Source: Bradyrhizobium sp. AZCC 2176 (GTDB lineage Bacteria; Pseudomonadota; Alphaproteobacteria; Rhizobiales; Xanthobacteraceae). From it: DNA of 64,000 bases. Position 1 is the first letter of the stretch, and every line of letters begins with the position of its first letter. The DNA lies in the NCBI RefSeq assembly GCF_036924645.1, contig NZ_JAZHRX010000001.1:2728001-2792000 (forward strand). Direction: 5' to 3'. The position numbers and the translations under genes were made by a program. A model generated the notes under the pieces. That model saw only the letters and a list, made by a program, of their open reading frames with translations, was not told the DNA's origin and ran no database searches. Shown piece by piece: positions 39,020-48,312 of this stretch.

Positions 39020-40369
39020 ATGGGTGCGAGCCGAAGCCGGGTGCTGCATCGAAGCCTGCGTGAAAGCCCGCCGAAGGCGATCGGCGGCGAGGGCGTCTGG
39101 CTGATTGGCGAGAATGGCCGGCGGATTTTGGATGCGTCCGGTGGCGCTGCCGTCTCCTGTCTCGGCCATCAGCATCCGCGCGTGCTCGAGGCCATGGCGC
39201 GGCAAGCCTCGAAGCTCGCCTATGCCCACACCAGCTTTTTCTCGTCGGAGCCGGCCGAGGCGCTGGCCGACAAGCTCGTGGGTCACGAGCCCGGCGGGCT
39301 CGCTTACGCCTATCTCGTCAGCGGCGGTTCGGAAGCGATCGAAGCCGGCATCAAACTGGCGCGGCAATATTTTGTCGAGATAGGCCAGCCGCAGCGCCGG
39401 CACTTCATCGCGCGCCGCCAGGGCTATCACGGCAATACGCTGGGTGCGCTGGCTGCCGGCGGCAACGCCTGGCGTCGCGAGCCCTATGCTCCGCTACTGT
39501 CAACGGCCTTCAGCCATGTAACGCCGGCATTCGCCTATCACGAAAAACGCGACAGCGAATCCGAGGCGGATTTTGTGGCCCGCCTCGCGGCCGAGCTGGA
39601 GACGGAATTTCAGCGTCTTGGCCCGGAGAGCGTGGCCGCGTTCATCGCCGAGCCGGTGGTGGGCGCGACCGCCGGCTGCGTGCCGGCGCCGGAGGGATAT
39701 TTCCGTGCCGTTCGCGAAATCTGCGATCGGCACGGCGCGCTCGTCATCCTCGACGAGGTAATGTGCGGCATGGGCCGCACCGGCACCCGCCACGCCTGGG
39801 AACAGGAAGGCATCGCGCCCGATATCCAGGCGATCGCCAAGGGACTGGGCGGCGGCTATCAGCCGATCGGCGCCATGCTTGCGAGCGGGCGCATCGTCGA
39901 TGTCATCCGCGACGGTTCGGGTGCGTTCCTGCACGGCCATACCTATCTGGCTCATCCGCTGGCCTGCGCTGCGGCGCTGGAAGTGCAGCGGGTGATCGAT
40001 GACGAGCAACTGCTCGACAGGGTCAAGAGCCTCGGTGCGCAGCTCGAGCGACGGCTGACCGAGCGTTTCGGCAATCACCGCCATGTCGGCGACATCAGGG
40101 GCCGCGGCCTGTTCCAGGCCATCGAACTGGTCGCCGATCGCGCCACCCGCGCGCCGTTCGATCCTGCGCTGAAATTGAACCAGCGGATCAAAGCCGTCGC
40201 GTTCGAAGGCGGGCTTGGCTGCTATCCCGCCGGCGGGACCGTGGACGGCCGCAGCGGCGATCATGTCCTGCTCGCGCCGCCCTATATCGCGACGTCGGAC
40301 GATATCGACATGATTGTCGACCGCTTGGGGCGCGCGGTCGACAGCGCGTTGAAGAGTGTGGGTCATTAG
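39020..40369 (+). CDS. Class III PLP-dependent aminotransferase
   Basis: The 449-residue product starts at the ATG at 39020, about ten bases after AGGAGG; an in-frame TTG at 39011 is too close to that site. PLP landmarks are SGGSEAIEAGIKLARQY, LVILDEVMCGMGRTG and the lysine in IQAIAKGLGGGYQPIGAML. Class III enzymes act on the omega-amino group of substrates such as GABA, beta-alanine or diamines, or on alpha-amino acids. The neighbours suggest it deaminates the amino acid imported by the linked Aap-type system. Confidence 0.93.
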   Translation: MGASRSRVLHRSLRESPPKAIGGEGVWLIGENGRRILDASGGAAVSCLGHQHPRVLEAMARQASKLAYAHTSFFSSEPAEALADKLVGHEPGGLAYAYLVSGGSEAIEAGIKLARQYFVEIGQPQRRHFIARRQGYHGNTLGALAAGGNAWRREPYAPLLSTAFSHVTPAFAYHEKRDSESEADFVARLAAELETEFQRLGPESVAAFIAEPVVGATAGCVPAPEGYFRAVREICDRHGALVILDEVMCGMGRTGTRHAWEQEGIAPDIQAIAKGLGGGYQPIGAMLASGRIVDVIRDGSGAFLHGHTYLAHPLACAAALEVQRVIDDEQLLDRVKSLGAQLERRLTERFGNHRHVGDIRGRGLFQAIELVADRATRAPFDPALKLNQRIKAVAFEGGLGCYPAGGTVDGRSGDHVLLAPPYIATSDDIDMIVDRLGRAVDSALKSVGH

Positions 40370-40382
40370 CAGGAGGAGCAGT

Positions 40383-41397
40383 ATGAAGAAGATTGTTATC
40401 GCTATAGGCTTGCTCGCGGCGTCGTGCCTGACCGTGCAGGCTGCAACGCTGGATACGGTCAAGCAGCGCGGCACGCTGGTGTGCGGCGTCAGCATCGGCT
40501 TTGCGCGGCTTCTCGACGCCGGACTCGCAAGGCAATTACAAGGGGCTCGACGTCGACTATTGCCGCGCTTTGGCAGCCGGCGTGCTCGGCGATGCCAAAA
40601 AAGTGCGATACGTCGCGCTCACGGCGCAGAACCGCTTCACCGCGCTGCAGTCGGGCGAAATCGACGTGCTCTATCGCAACTCGACCCAGACCTATCTGCG
40701 CGGCGTGACGCTTGGGTTGCGGCAGGGCCCGGTCAATTTCTACGACGGCCAGGGGTTCGTCGTGCGTGCCGATGCCGGCGTGAAGGACCTCAAGGGCCTG
40801 AACGGCGCCACCGTCTGCGTCGCGCAGGGCACGACCCACGAAGTCACGCTCGGCGATTACGGCCGCGCCAACGGCATCGAATGGAAGCCGCTGGTGTTCG
40901 ACCGCACCGACACCATGTACCAGACCTTTTTCGGCGGGCGCTGCGATGCCATGACCCAGGACGCGTCCGCCCTGGCGGGCGCCGTCACCACGGCGGCCTC
41001 GAACCCTGCCGACTATGTCGTTCTGCAGCAGACCATCAGCAAGGAGCCGCTCGGTCCGTTCACCCGCAACGGCGACGAAGCGTGGACCGACATCATCGCC
41101 TGGCTGCACTACGGCCTGATCGAGGCGGAAGAGCTTGGCGTCACCGCTGCCAATGCCGACGAGATGGCGAAGTCCAGCAGCATTCCGGCCATCCAGCGGC
41201 TGCTCGGCACGTCAGGCGATCTCGGATCGCGGTTGGGCCTCGACAACAAGTGGATGCTGCAGGCGATCAAGGCGGGCGGCAATTACGGCGAGATCTTTGA
41301 GCGCAATGTCGGCAAGGCGAGCCCGCTGAAGCTCGATCGCGGCCTGAACGCGACCTGGAGCAAGGGCGGCCTGATGTATGCGCTGCCGTTCAAGTAA
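40383..41397 (+). pseudogene. aapJ: AapJ-like amino-acid binding protein, single-base frameshift
   Basis: The ATG at 40383 opens a signal peptide (MKKIVIAIGLLAASCLTVQA) and the start of the binding domain (TLDTVKQRGTLVCGVSIG). The frame is lost at about 40503-40507 (TTTGCGCGGC). Removing one base there restores GFSTPDSQGNYKGLDVDYC and the remaining AapJ sequence to the stop at 41397, which would give 337 residues. The downstream part is otherwise intact (GQGFVVRADAGVKDLKGLNG, WMLQAIKAGGNYGEIFERN). It is either a recent null mutation or a base-call error. Confidence 0.85.
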
Positions 41398-41542
41398 AAG
41401 CGCATAGCGTTTTTTTGAGCGAAAGCCTGCCCCGGACTTGATCCGGGGTGGTTACCGGTTCGCGTAAGGAAAACGCGTCAAACAAAAAGCCGCTGCGGTG
41501 CGTCGGGTTGACACCGGCCGCGCCGCAGCCAGACTGATCCGC

Positions 41543-42244
41543 ATGCGCATTACCCTGATCCACGCCCTGAAACATTCGATTGTGCCGATCGAGGCCTCCT
41601 TCGCCAGGCTTTGGCCGGACGCCCGCCTGATGAACCTGCTCGACGACAGCCTGTCGGCCGATCTGGCGCGCGACGGCGGGCTCACCGACGCCATGACCGA
41701 GCGCTTCCTCCGGCTCGGACGCTACGCGGCCGGCACCGGATCGGACGCGATCCTGTTCACCTGCTCCGCGTTCGGCCCCTGCATCGAAGCGGTTGCGCGC
41801 GCGCATGCCCCGATGCCGGTGCTCAAGCCCAATGAGGCGATGATCGAGCAGGCGGTCGCGCGGGGCCGCAAGGTCGGGCTATTGTCGACGTTTCCGCCGA
41901 CGCTGGTCTCGATGCCGCCGGAGTTTCCGCCGTCGATCGACCTGGTGCCGAAACTGGTGGAAGGCGCGATGGCCGCGCTCGACCGCGGGGACCGCGCGAC
42001 CCATGACCGCCTGGTGGTGGAAGCGTCAAGAGACCTGCGGGAATGCGACCTCATCGCGCTCGCCCAGTACAGCATGGCGCCGGTGGCAGCAGAGGTCACT
42101 GAGGCGACGGGACGGCCGGTCCTCACCACGCCTGACAGCGCGGTGCAGAAGCTGCGGAAGATGCTGGGCGTTGCGCCGGGCCAGAGCGGGATTCATCAGC
42201 GAGTCGTCCCTGCGGACGCAGAGACCCAAAACCACAGGGCGTAA
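41543..42244 (+). CDS. Aspartate/glutamate racemase-superfamily protein lacking the second cysteine
   Basis: The start is the ATG at 41543 (MRITLIHALKHSIVPIEASF). The 233-residue product has the racemase-like two-domain fold. The first catalytic cysteine is at residue 74 (LFTCSAFGPC). The equivalent second position (about 175) reads LAQYSMAP with no Cys, so a standard two-base racemase mechanism is doubtful; a decarboxylase or isomerase is possible. The last 14 codons lie inside a palindromic repeat element that has supplied the stop codon. It is the last gene of the amino-acid locus. Confidence 0.8.
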   Translation: MRITLIHALKHSIVPIEASFARLWPDARLMNLLDDSLSADLARDGGLTDAMTERFLRLGRYAAGTGSDAILFTCSAFGPCIEAVARAHAPMPVLKPNEAMIEQAVARGRKVGLLSTFPPTLVSMPPEFPPSIDLVPKLVEGAMAALDRGDRATHDRLVVEASRDLRECDLIALAQYSMAPVAAEVTEATGRPVLTTPDSAVQKLRKMLGVAPGQSGIHQRVVPADAETQNHRA

Positions 42245-42321
42245 TTTTTTAAAGAATATGTTGGCCGTCGTTTCGACACGACGGCCGCGGCGTATGGGTC
42301 CCTGCATTCCGCAGGGACGAC
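42203..42321. repeat. 119-bp palindromic element with GTCGTCCCTGC ends
   Basis: GTCGTCCCTGC (42203-42213) and GCAGGGACGAC (42311-42321) are perfect 11-base terminal inverse arms, extended by partly matching GAGACCCA / TGGGTCCCTGC. A central CCGTCGTTTCGACACGACGG forms a second hairpin. Its left end overlaps the 3' end of the racemase-like gene. Confidence 0.85.
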
Positions 42322-42391
42322 GTGTTGAGAGAGCCGCGCGAAATCGCCGCCCCCTTGAATTCGCAATGCGGCGCGACGTCTAGCCTGGTGG

Positions 42392-42703
42392 CTAGGCTTC
42401 TTTCTTCTTGGCGGGCTTTTTCGCCGCCTTTGCCGCTGCGGCTTCCTCGGCCGCGTTCCTGATCGCCCGGGCGTAGCTGTCGGCGGTGTTTTCCGCCGAA
42501 TTTTGCAGCCGCTTGGCCGCGGCGGTGCCGAGCAGCATCGTGCTCTTGGCGATCAGCCGGAACTGGTCCCGGGTCTCCTTGTCCTTGGCCTTGGCCGCGC
42601 GGGCCATGATCTGGTCGCGCCGCTTCTTGACGGCGGCCATCAGGCTCTTGTTCTGCGTTTTTGCGATTTGCCGGATGACGACGTCGAGATCGGCTTCAGC
42701 CAT
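42392..42703 (-). CDS. Small alanine/lysine-rich protein, unknown
   Basis: The 103-residue product is fully helical in appearance (AEADLDVVIRQIAKTQNKSLM) and ends in a basic tail of Ala and Lys (AKAAKKPAKKKEA), recalling histone-like tails. No cysteine, membrane segment or recognisable domain is seen. Coding is supported by strong codon bias on the minus strand. It is divergent from the chemoreceptor. Confidence 0.65.
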   Translation of the reverse strand: MAEADLDVVIRQIAKTQNKSLMAAVKKRRDQIMARAAKAKDKETRDQFRLIAKSTMLLGTAAAKRLQNSAENTADSYARAIRNAAEEAAAAKAAKKPAKKKEA

Positions 42704-42902
42704 GATGGATCACTCTTATACCGCACCCTGCGATTCCGTACGGTGCGGGGATCATCGGCGCGTCAGGTTTGAAGGATAGGCGGCATTGTGTCGCCGCGGC
42801 GCCGCCATTTCAAGCGCGATTCTCCGCGATCGGGCGCGGCGCGGCATCCGCGCCGATAACCGTCGATTAACGTTGTATTGCTACGAGTCGTCAACCAGCA
42901 GG

Positions 42903-44612
42903 ATGACCAGCAGCATGCGTAACCTCTCCGTCTATCAGCGTTTTGCGATGATCATCGCGGCGCTGACGATCGTGCTCTTTGCAGTCTCTGCCTTGCAGAT
43001 CCTGGTCTTGCGCGATGCGGTCCTGGACGAGCGGCGCACCACCGTCCGCGATCTCGTCGAGGCCGCGACCAAGGTTCTCGCCCACTATGACGGCGAGGCC
43101 AAGGCCGGCAAGATCGAGCCGGATAAGGCGCGCCAGATGGCCTTTGCCGCAATCAGTTCGATGCGCTGGGGCGAATACTCGGACTATATCGGCGTCTACG
43201 GCACCGGAAGCGCCGACGCCGGCGTCACCTACGTGCATGCCAATCCCAAATACATCAACGTCAACCGCTGGGAGTTCAAGGACAAGAGCGGCAAGCTGTT
43301 GATCCAGGACATCGTGCGGACCGCGCGCGGCGGTGGCGGCTTTGTCGAGTATCTGGCGCCCCGGTCGGCCGGTGGCGCCGAACTCCGCAAGGTCTCCTAT
43401 GTCGGGGCCTTTGGCTCCGGCGACAAGCTGCTGGCGCTTCAGGCGGGCGCCTATGTCGACGATATCGATGCCGTGGTGTTTCGCCGGATGATCTGGGCGG
43501 GGATCGCGGGGCTGGCCGGTCTTGCATTCGCGGCATTCGCGGCATTCTGGCTTGGTCGCGGCCTCGTCGGTCCCCTCAACAAAACCTGCGCGGCCATGGA
43601 CCAACTGGCCAAGGGCAATCTTGCCGTCGACATTTCGTTCGTCGACCAGACCAACGAGGTCGGCCGGATTGCGCGAAGCCTGCAGGTCTTTAGGGATCAT
43701 CTGGTCGAAACCACGCAGCTCCGCACCGAGCAGGAAGCGATGAAGACGCGGTCCGCCGAGGAGCGGCGGACGGTTCTGTCCCGAATCGCCGACGACTTCG
43801 AGCGCAGCATCGGTGGGGTGATCCGGGGCACCGCCACCGCCGCCGACGAACTGCAGGATTCCGCTTCGTCAATGTCCACGATCGCGGTCGGGACGACGGA
43901 TCAGAGCGCCAAAGTCGCGGCCGCGGCCGAGCAGACCGCATCGAACGTTCAGACGGTTGCGGCCTCGGCGGAGGAATTGTCGTCCTCGATCCAGGAGATC
44001 GCGCGGCAGGTCACCCAGTCTTCGTCAATTGCCCAGAATGCGGTCGGGCAGGCCAACCGGACCGAGGCCATGGTCGGACGCCTGGTCGAGGCCTCGCAAA
44101 AGATCGGCGAGGTCATGTCGCTGATCCAGACCATCGCCGGACAGACCAACCTTTTGGCCTTGAACGCGACCATCGAGGCCGCCCGGGCCGGCGAGGCCGG
44201 CAGGGGTTTTGCCGTCGTCGCCAACGAGGTCAAGGCGCTGTCGTCGCAAACCGCCAAAGCCACCGACGAAATCACCAGCCAGATCCAGGAAATTCGCGAT
44301 GCGACCGGCTCCACGGTCAATGCCATCCGCGAGATCGGCACCACGATCGGGCAGATGAACGAAATCACCGGCTCTATTGCGGCCGCCGTCGAAGAGCAGG
44401 GCGCTGCGACCAACGAGATCGCCCGCAGCGTGCAGCAGGCGGCACAAGGCGCCCAGGAGGTGATGCAAAACATCACGGGTGTACGCGAAGCGTCGAGCAA
44501 GGTCGACGCTGCCGCGACCCTCGTCCTGAATGCAGCAGCCCAGCTCACCTCGCAATCCGAGCAGCTCGAGACCGAAACCGGCAAATTCCTCGGCAACATC
44601 CGCGCGGCGTGA
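42903..44612 (+). CDS. Methyl-accepting chemotaxis protein with single Cache domain
   Basis: The 569-residue product (an ATG at 42915 is also possible) has an N-terminal helix (about 13-37), a periplasmic single-Cache sensor (about 40-190; [24 protein letters not shown]), a second helix (about 197-220), HAMP (about 220-275) and a signalling domain with the conserved hairpin tip ([41 protein letters not shown]). It should send a ligand signal to CheA. Many related receptors of this architecture bind small organic acids. It is monocistronic. Confidence 0.93.
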   Translation: MTSSMRNLSVYQRFAMIIAALTIVLFAVSALQILVLRDAVLDERRTTVRDLVEAATKVLAHYDGEAKAGKIEPDKARQMAFAAISSMRWGEYSDYIGVYGTGSADAGVTYVHANPKYINVNRWEFKDKSGKLLIQDIVRTARGGGGFVEYLAPRSAGGAELRKVSYVGAFGSGDKLLALQAGAYVDDIDAVVFRRMIWAGIAGLAGLAFAAFAAFWLGRGLVGPLNKTCAAMDQLAKGNLAVDISFVDQTNEVGRIARSLQVFRDHLVETTQLRTEQEAMKTRSAEERRTVLSRIADDFERSIGGVIRGTATAADELQDSASSMSTIAVGTTDQSAKVAAAAEQTASNVQTVAASAEELSSSIQEIARQVTQSSSIAQNAVGQANRTEAMVGRLVEASQKIGEVMSLIQTIAGQTNLLALNATIEAARAGEAGRGFAVVANEVKALSSQTAKATDEITSQIQEIRDATGSTVNAIREIGTTIGQMNEITGSIAAAVEEQGAATNEIARSVQQAAQGAQEVMQNITGVREASSKVDAAATLVLNAAAQLTSQSEQLETETGKFLGNIRAA

Positions 44613-44632
44613 CGGGCATTTCGCGTCTAGCT

Positions 44633-44750
44633 CGTCATGCCCGGCCTTGTGCCACGTTCTTGCTTCACTTCGGTCAGAAAGACGTGGATGGCCGGGCATA
44701 GGCGAGCGGAAGCGACGCCGTCCTTCGGACGGCTATGCCCGGCCATGACG
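44633..44750. repeat. Palindromic element with GTCATGCCCGGCC units
   Basis: ATGCCCGGCC occurs at about 44637 and 44735 and inverted (GGCCGGGCAT) at about 44690, with CGTCAT / ATGACG at the ends and a GTCCTTCGGAC hairpin. It lies between convergent genes. Confidence 0.75.
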
Positions 44751-44820
44751 GAAAATCGAGTCCCTTTCAAAAGCTGCTGGAAGCCGAGCAACCCGGCAGC
44801 TCTTTCGGCCGGCCTCCGGC

Positions 44821-45969
44821 TCAGTTCAGCCGCGCGCCGATCCCGGTGAGCACGCGATAATCCGGCTTGGACTGAATGCCGTTGTGCTGGTTGATGACCG
44901 GCACGCCGACCGAGACGAAGCCCGAGAAGCGGTCGAAGCCCACGCGCACGCCGGGCGAGAGATAGACCGTGGTGCCGCCCGAATTGGGATCCGGAATGCC
45001 GGCGATCCGCTGCTTGTCGTGCCACTCGCCATTGAGCTCGAGAACGAGGTCGAGCGTGTAGGGCGTCTTCTTCATGTCGCTGTGGTCGTGATTGGCGTGA
45101 TAGAGGCAATGCTCCTGCAACTGGTTGCGGGGCTGCATGCAGTATTCGTGCAGCTCCATCTCTTTCGACGAGCCGGTGGCGCCGACCAGGCGATACGACA
45201 CGGCGGTGCCGAACAGGAAGCGGTCGCCGAGATTGGTGTTCTGCGTGCCCGTGCTGATCAGATAATAGAGGCCGCTGACGTCGAACGACCAGCGGCCGGT
45301 GCGCTTGGTGAAGGCGGCGCCGAACAGGCCGTCCCACGAGCCCGAGCCCGGCTGAAACTGGGCTTCGAACAGTTGGCCGAAATTGTCGCGCTGGCTGGTG
45401 CTGCCGGTCGGCGCCTTGAAGCCGAAGAGCACGGCAGCGGACGTTCCGGTCTGCGCATTGTTGTGGAAACGATACTGCCCGAGCATGGTCACGTCGCCGA
45501 ACCCTGCCGAGTTGCCGCGCCGGTTGATGCCGTCGGGGCTCATTAGGCTGTTCATGTCGCTCGCATTCATCATGCCCATGTGGCCGCCGCTCAGCATGTC
45601 CTCGCCGGGTTCGCGGATATCCGAGCGGCGGACGCCCGCGGCGCGCACGGCAACGGTCAGGTCATTGGTGATGCCGTAGGCGACCGAAAGCGAGACGGCG
45701 TCGATCGAGCGGATCGAATGCGCGTGCGTGCCGTTAGCTGCGGCGGCGAGCAGGTCGGCGTCACTGAGTTGGCCTAGTCGGATGAATTCGTAGCGGACCG
45801 ATGCTGCGATCAGTCCTTCGGAAAGCGTGTCCGCCGAGATGGTGTTGATGGGGCCGCCACTACCGGTATTGCCGCCGCCGCCGGGATGATGCGCTTCTGC
45901 AGGAGCTGCGAGAAAAAGCATGATGGACGAAAAGACACCGGCAGCCGGCCTTGCAATATACGCGCGCAC
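44821..45969 (-). CDS. Outer-membrane beta-barrel-like protein with His/Cys-rich loop
   Basis: The 382-residue product has a signal peptide ending APAEAHH, then alternating amphipathic strands (SLSVAYGITNDLTVAVRAAGV, GDVTMLGQYRFHN, WSFDVSGLYYLIST) ending in YRVLTGIGARLN, typical of transporter-like outer-membrane proteins (MetA-pathway type). A stretch at about 272-300 is rich in metal-type ligands (HEYCMQPRNQLQEHCLYHAN, then HDHSDM). With the divergent PCuAC-like gene this hints at metal handling. Not a classified porin; the family assignment is inferred. Confidence 0.7.
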   Translation of the reverse strand: MRAYIARPAAGVFSSIMLFLAAPAEAHHPGGGGNTGSGGPINTISADTLSEGLIAASVRYEFIRLGQLSDADLLAAAANGTHAHSIRSIDAVSLSVAYGITNDLTVAVRAAGVRRSDIREPGEDMLSGGHMGMMNASDMNSLMSPDGINRRGNSAGFGDVTMLGQYRFHNNAQTGTSAAVLFGFKAPTGSTSQRDNFGQLFEAQFQPGSGSWDGLFGAAFTKRTGRWSFDVSGLYYLISTGTQNTNLGDRFLFGTAVSYRLVGATGSSKEMELHEYCMQPRNQLQEHCLYHANHDHSDMKKTPYTLDLVLELNGEWHDKQRIAGIPDPNSGGTTVYLSPGVRVGFDRFSGFVSVGVPVINQHNGIQSKPDYRVLTGIGARLN

Positions 45970-46311
45970 ATACGCCCCCTTTACTCATTGTCGGACGATT
46001 AGCCATTGCAATCTGGCGCGAGATTGACTGGATCGTGCGAGAAGCGCGGCTCGCTGGCGACGGAAGGGAAGCGGAAAAGCGAAGACATCATCGCGAGCGC
46101 GGCATCTGTATGGCCGTCGCGTGTTGGGCAAATGGTGAAAGAGCTGCGGCCCGGCTGCTTGGTTGTGCGTCCGATTTTCTTCGCGTCGTGACGCGGCAGC
46201 CGCAATCACGTCCGGCAGCAGCCGCAATCACGGCGAGCACCAGCCGTAATCGCGTCTGATTGTTTCTCTACACGCCTTATGGTCCAGCGCGCGTATCGGA
46301 GTAGGACAACT

Positions 46312-46824
46312 ATGACAACGATCGCCAGAGATATCTTTGTATTTGTCGCCGCGGCCATTTTTGTCGCAGCGAGTGTGCTCATTGCGACCGCGGCCGGCGC
46401 GCACGAATTCAAGGTCGGCGCCCTCGACATCGGGCATCCCTGGTCGCGCCCGACCCCGAAAGACGCAAATATTGCGGGCGGCTATCTCACCATCACCAAC
46501 AAGGGAAAGACCGCGGATCGCCTGATCGGAGGCGACTCACCCGCGGCGAGCCAAATCGAGGTACACGAGGTGGTCGACGTGGACGGCATGACGAAGACGC
46601 GCGCGCTCGCGAACGGCATCGAGATCAAGCCCGGCAGGACCGTCGAGCTGAAACCCGGCTCGTATCGTATCCTGCTGCTTGGGCTCAAGGAGCCATTCCA
46701 GATCGGCCAGAAGATCAAGGGCACGCTGGTGTTCGAGAAGGCCGGCCCTGTCGAGATCGTCTACAACGTCGAGGAAAATCCCGGCGCCGCAGTCAGTGGC
46801 GTCATGCAGCACAAGCACCATTAG
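46312..46824 (+). CDS. PCuAC-domain (DUF461) periplasmic protein with degenerate copper site
   Basis: The 170-residue product starts at the ATG at 46312 and has a signal peptide (AAIFVAASVLIATAAGA) and the PCuAC fold (HPWSRPTPKDANIAGGYLTITN). PCuAC chaperones deliver Cu(I) to cytochrome oxidase using an H-X10-M-X21-HxM ligand set. Here His85 is present, but the aligned Met is Thr96 and the HxM is Arg119-Ile-Leu121 (PGSYRILLLGL). The protein ends in MQHKHH, which may be an alternative metal handle. It may not be a standard copper chaperone. Confidence 0.85.
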   Translation: MTTIARDIFVFVAAAIFVAASVLIATAAGAHEFKVGALDIGHPWSRPTPKDANIAGGYLTITNKGKTADRLIGGDSPAASQIEVHEVVDVDGMTKTRALANGIEIKPGRTVELKPGSYRILLLGLKEPFQIGQKIKGTLVFEKAGPVEIVYNVEENPGAAVSGVMQHKHH

Positions 46825-47437
46825 GGTGCGCCTGCGTGCTCTGCCCGAAGGGCTCTCCGTCATTGAGCATCGAATAGCTCTCGGCAGATCGCGCGATGTC
46901 CGCGAGCAGCGCGTAGCGCTGTGTTCGGCGTCGCGCGCCGGACCAACAACGCCGGGTCACCGCGATCGACGGTGGCTGGTTTCGAACTCCTCATTCTCCG
47001 GTCAGGATCCTGAGCAGTGTCCAGCTCGAACCAAATGTCAGCCGCAGCCGCCAGTCTGCAGCCCTCACCGCAGAGAAGACGAGTGAGCTGGCCGTTCGCT
47101 GCCACGATGTTGTGCGCATCGCTGCTCGGGATCGGACTGGCATATTGTGCCCGCGCATTGTCGATCCCGGTATGGGGACTTGATGGAGGCAGCGCACCTT
47201 CCTTGAACGACGTCGTCTGTTTGAACGGGAATTCCTCCAAGTCACCGGAGACGTCTCGCAGGGACGAGTGAAACGGTCGAGCTTGCCGATGCCGAGGGAG
47301 CCGTACCACATCCGACCGTTGAGCGTCTGCCGTCAACAGTTCGGAAACCACACGATCTCACTTCTGCTCCCGCTAACTAATCGAAAATCGTTCTGCCGCA
47401 AGTTCGTGCCCGGGAAAAGGAATGGGGAGATCCTGAT
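46825..47437. other. Thinly coded accessory stretch
   Basis: About 610 bp with only weak open frames. A plus-strand frame at 47017-47271 would encode 84 residues with one hydrophobic segment (AATMLCASLLGIGLAYC), and a minus-strand frame covers 46860-47351. Neither has a good ribosome site or typical codon bias. The base composition looks less GC-biased at third positions than in neighbouring genes. Confidence 0.5.
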
Positions 47438-47659
47438 ATGAACGGCTTGGCTATCATGGAAAACGTTCGCCGATACCGCACCATCGCGTCGTTGTACCGC
47501 CAAACCGCGGCCTTCCGGCCGCTTCATAGCTGTTCCCTCCTGGCGCAAGCCAAGGAATGGGAGCATCGCGCCGTTGCGGAACTCGAAGCCTACTATGAGG
47601 CTTTCTGTTCCGCGGCTTCCGGCAATACCCGGATCCACTCCGCAAGCTGCGCAGCATGA
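47438..47659 (+). CDS. Small hypothetical protein
   Basis: This is a 73-residue frame with GGGGAGATCCTG just before the ATG. It encodes a helical, tyrosine/arginine-rich protein (MENVRRYRTIASLYRQTAAF, then AQAKEWEHRAVAELEAYYEA). Similar short proteins are common in this group of bacteria as far as I recall, but no function is known. The ribosome site and helix pattern support it. Confidence 0.55.
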   Translation: MNGLAIMENVRRYRTIASLYRQTAAFRPLHSCSLLAQAKEWEHRAVAELEAYYEAFCSAASGNTRIHSASCAA

Positions 47660-47760
47660 GCTGACGGCAGGCGCGCGGGAGGCGGGGAAGCCGCAAATTT
47701 CCGCAGGCCAAATCCGGGACCAAAGTGGGGCGGCGCAGGCTTCGGCTGGGCAGGCCCGCC

Positions 47761-48312
47761 TCATGTCAAAGCGCGGACACCAGCGGCGACCTCGGCCAAG
47801 TCGTCGTTGAGCTGATGGTTGCGGCCGTGGAGCCGATGCACGATCGCGCCAGGTATCGCTCCCTCGTAAAGATCGACATGCCCAATCGGCGCAGTGTCGT
47901 CCTTGCTGCCGTGATAGAGATAGATCGGCGTCCTTGGAGGCAGTCGCCGGCCGAAGTCGGCGGTTGGCTTGATGTCCTCACTCGGCCAGCCGCCAGCGCC
48001 AACAAAGGGCGCTGCGATGAGAAATACGCCAGCAAGCTTCCGATTCGGCGGCGCCTCCGCGAGTGCGTTGATCAGAATCGTTCCACCAAGCGAGTGGCCT
48101 ATCAGTATCGCGCCATCGTCGAGGCCGGCGATCTCTTCCGCGAGCGCGGCCTTCCACACGGCATAGCTGGGATTCGCCTCGCTCGGCATGCGCGGGTAGC
48201 GGACGTCGTAGCCGGGCCCAAGTTCTCGCCTCAAGCTATCGACGAGCTTGTTGTCCCATTCATCATGAGCCCCTGCGCCTCCGCCTTGAATGAACAGGAC
48301 TTGCTTCTTCAT
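47761..48312 (-). CDS. Small serine hydrolase (alpha/beta fold, RBBP9/YdeN-like)
   Basis: The start is the ATG at 48312 (MKKQVLFIQGGGAGAHDEWD), with AAGGAC upstream. The 183-residue product has nucleophile motif GHSLGG (about 92-97), Asp in YHGSKDDTAP and His in HGRNHQLNDD, a complete catalytic triad. Such small hydrolases act on esters of unknown identity. It lies in the accessory stretch next to the toxin-antitoxin pair, on the opposite strand. Confidence 0.85.
   Translation of the reverse strand: MKKQVLFIQGGGAGAHDEWDNKLVDSLRRELGPGYDVRYPRMPSEANPSYAVWKAALAEEIAGLDDGAILIGHSLGGTILINALAEAPPNRKLAGVFLIAAPFVGAGGWPSEDIKPTADFGRRLPPRTPIYLYHGSKDDTAPIGHVDLYEGAIPGAIVHRLHGRNHQLNDDLAEVAAGVRALT

Noticed and set aside
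46860..47351. Minus-strand 163-codon frame and plus-strand 84-codon frame at 47017-47271
   Set aside because: No ribosome site, weak codon bias and overlapping each other; kept only as a description of the region.
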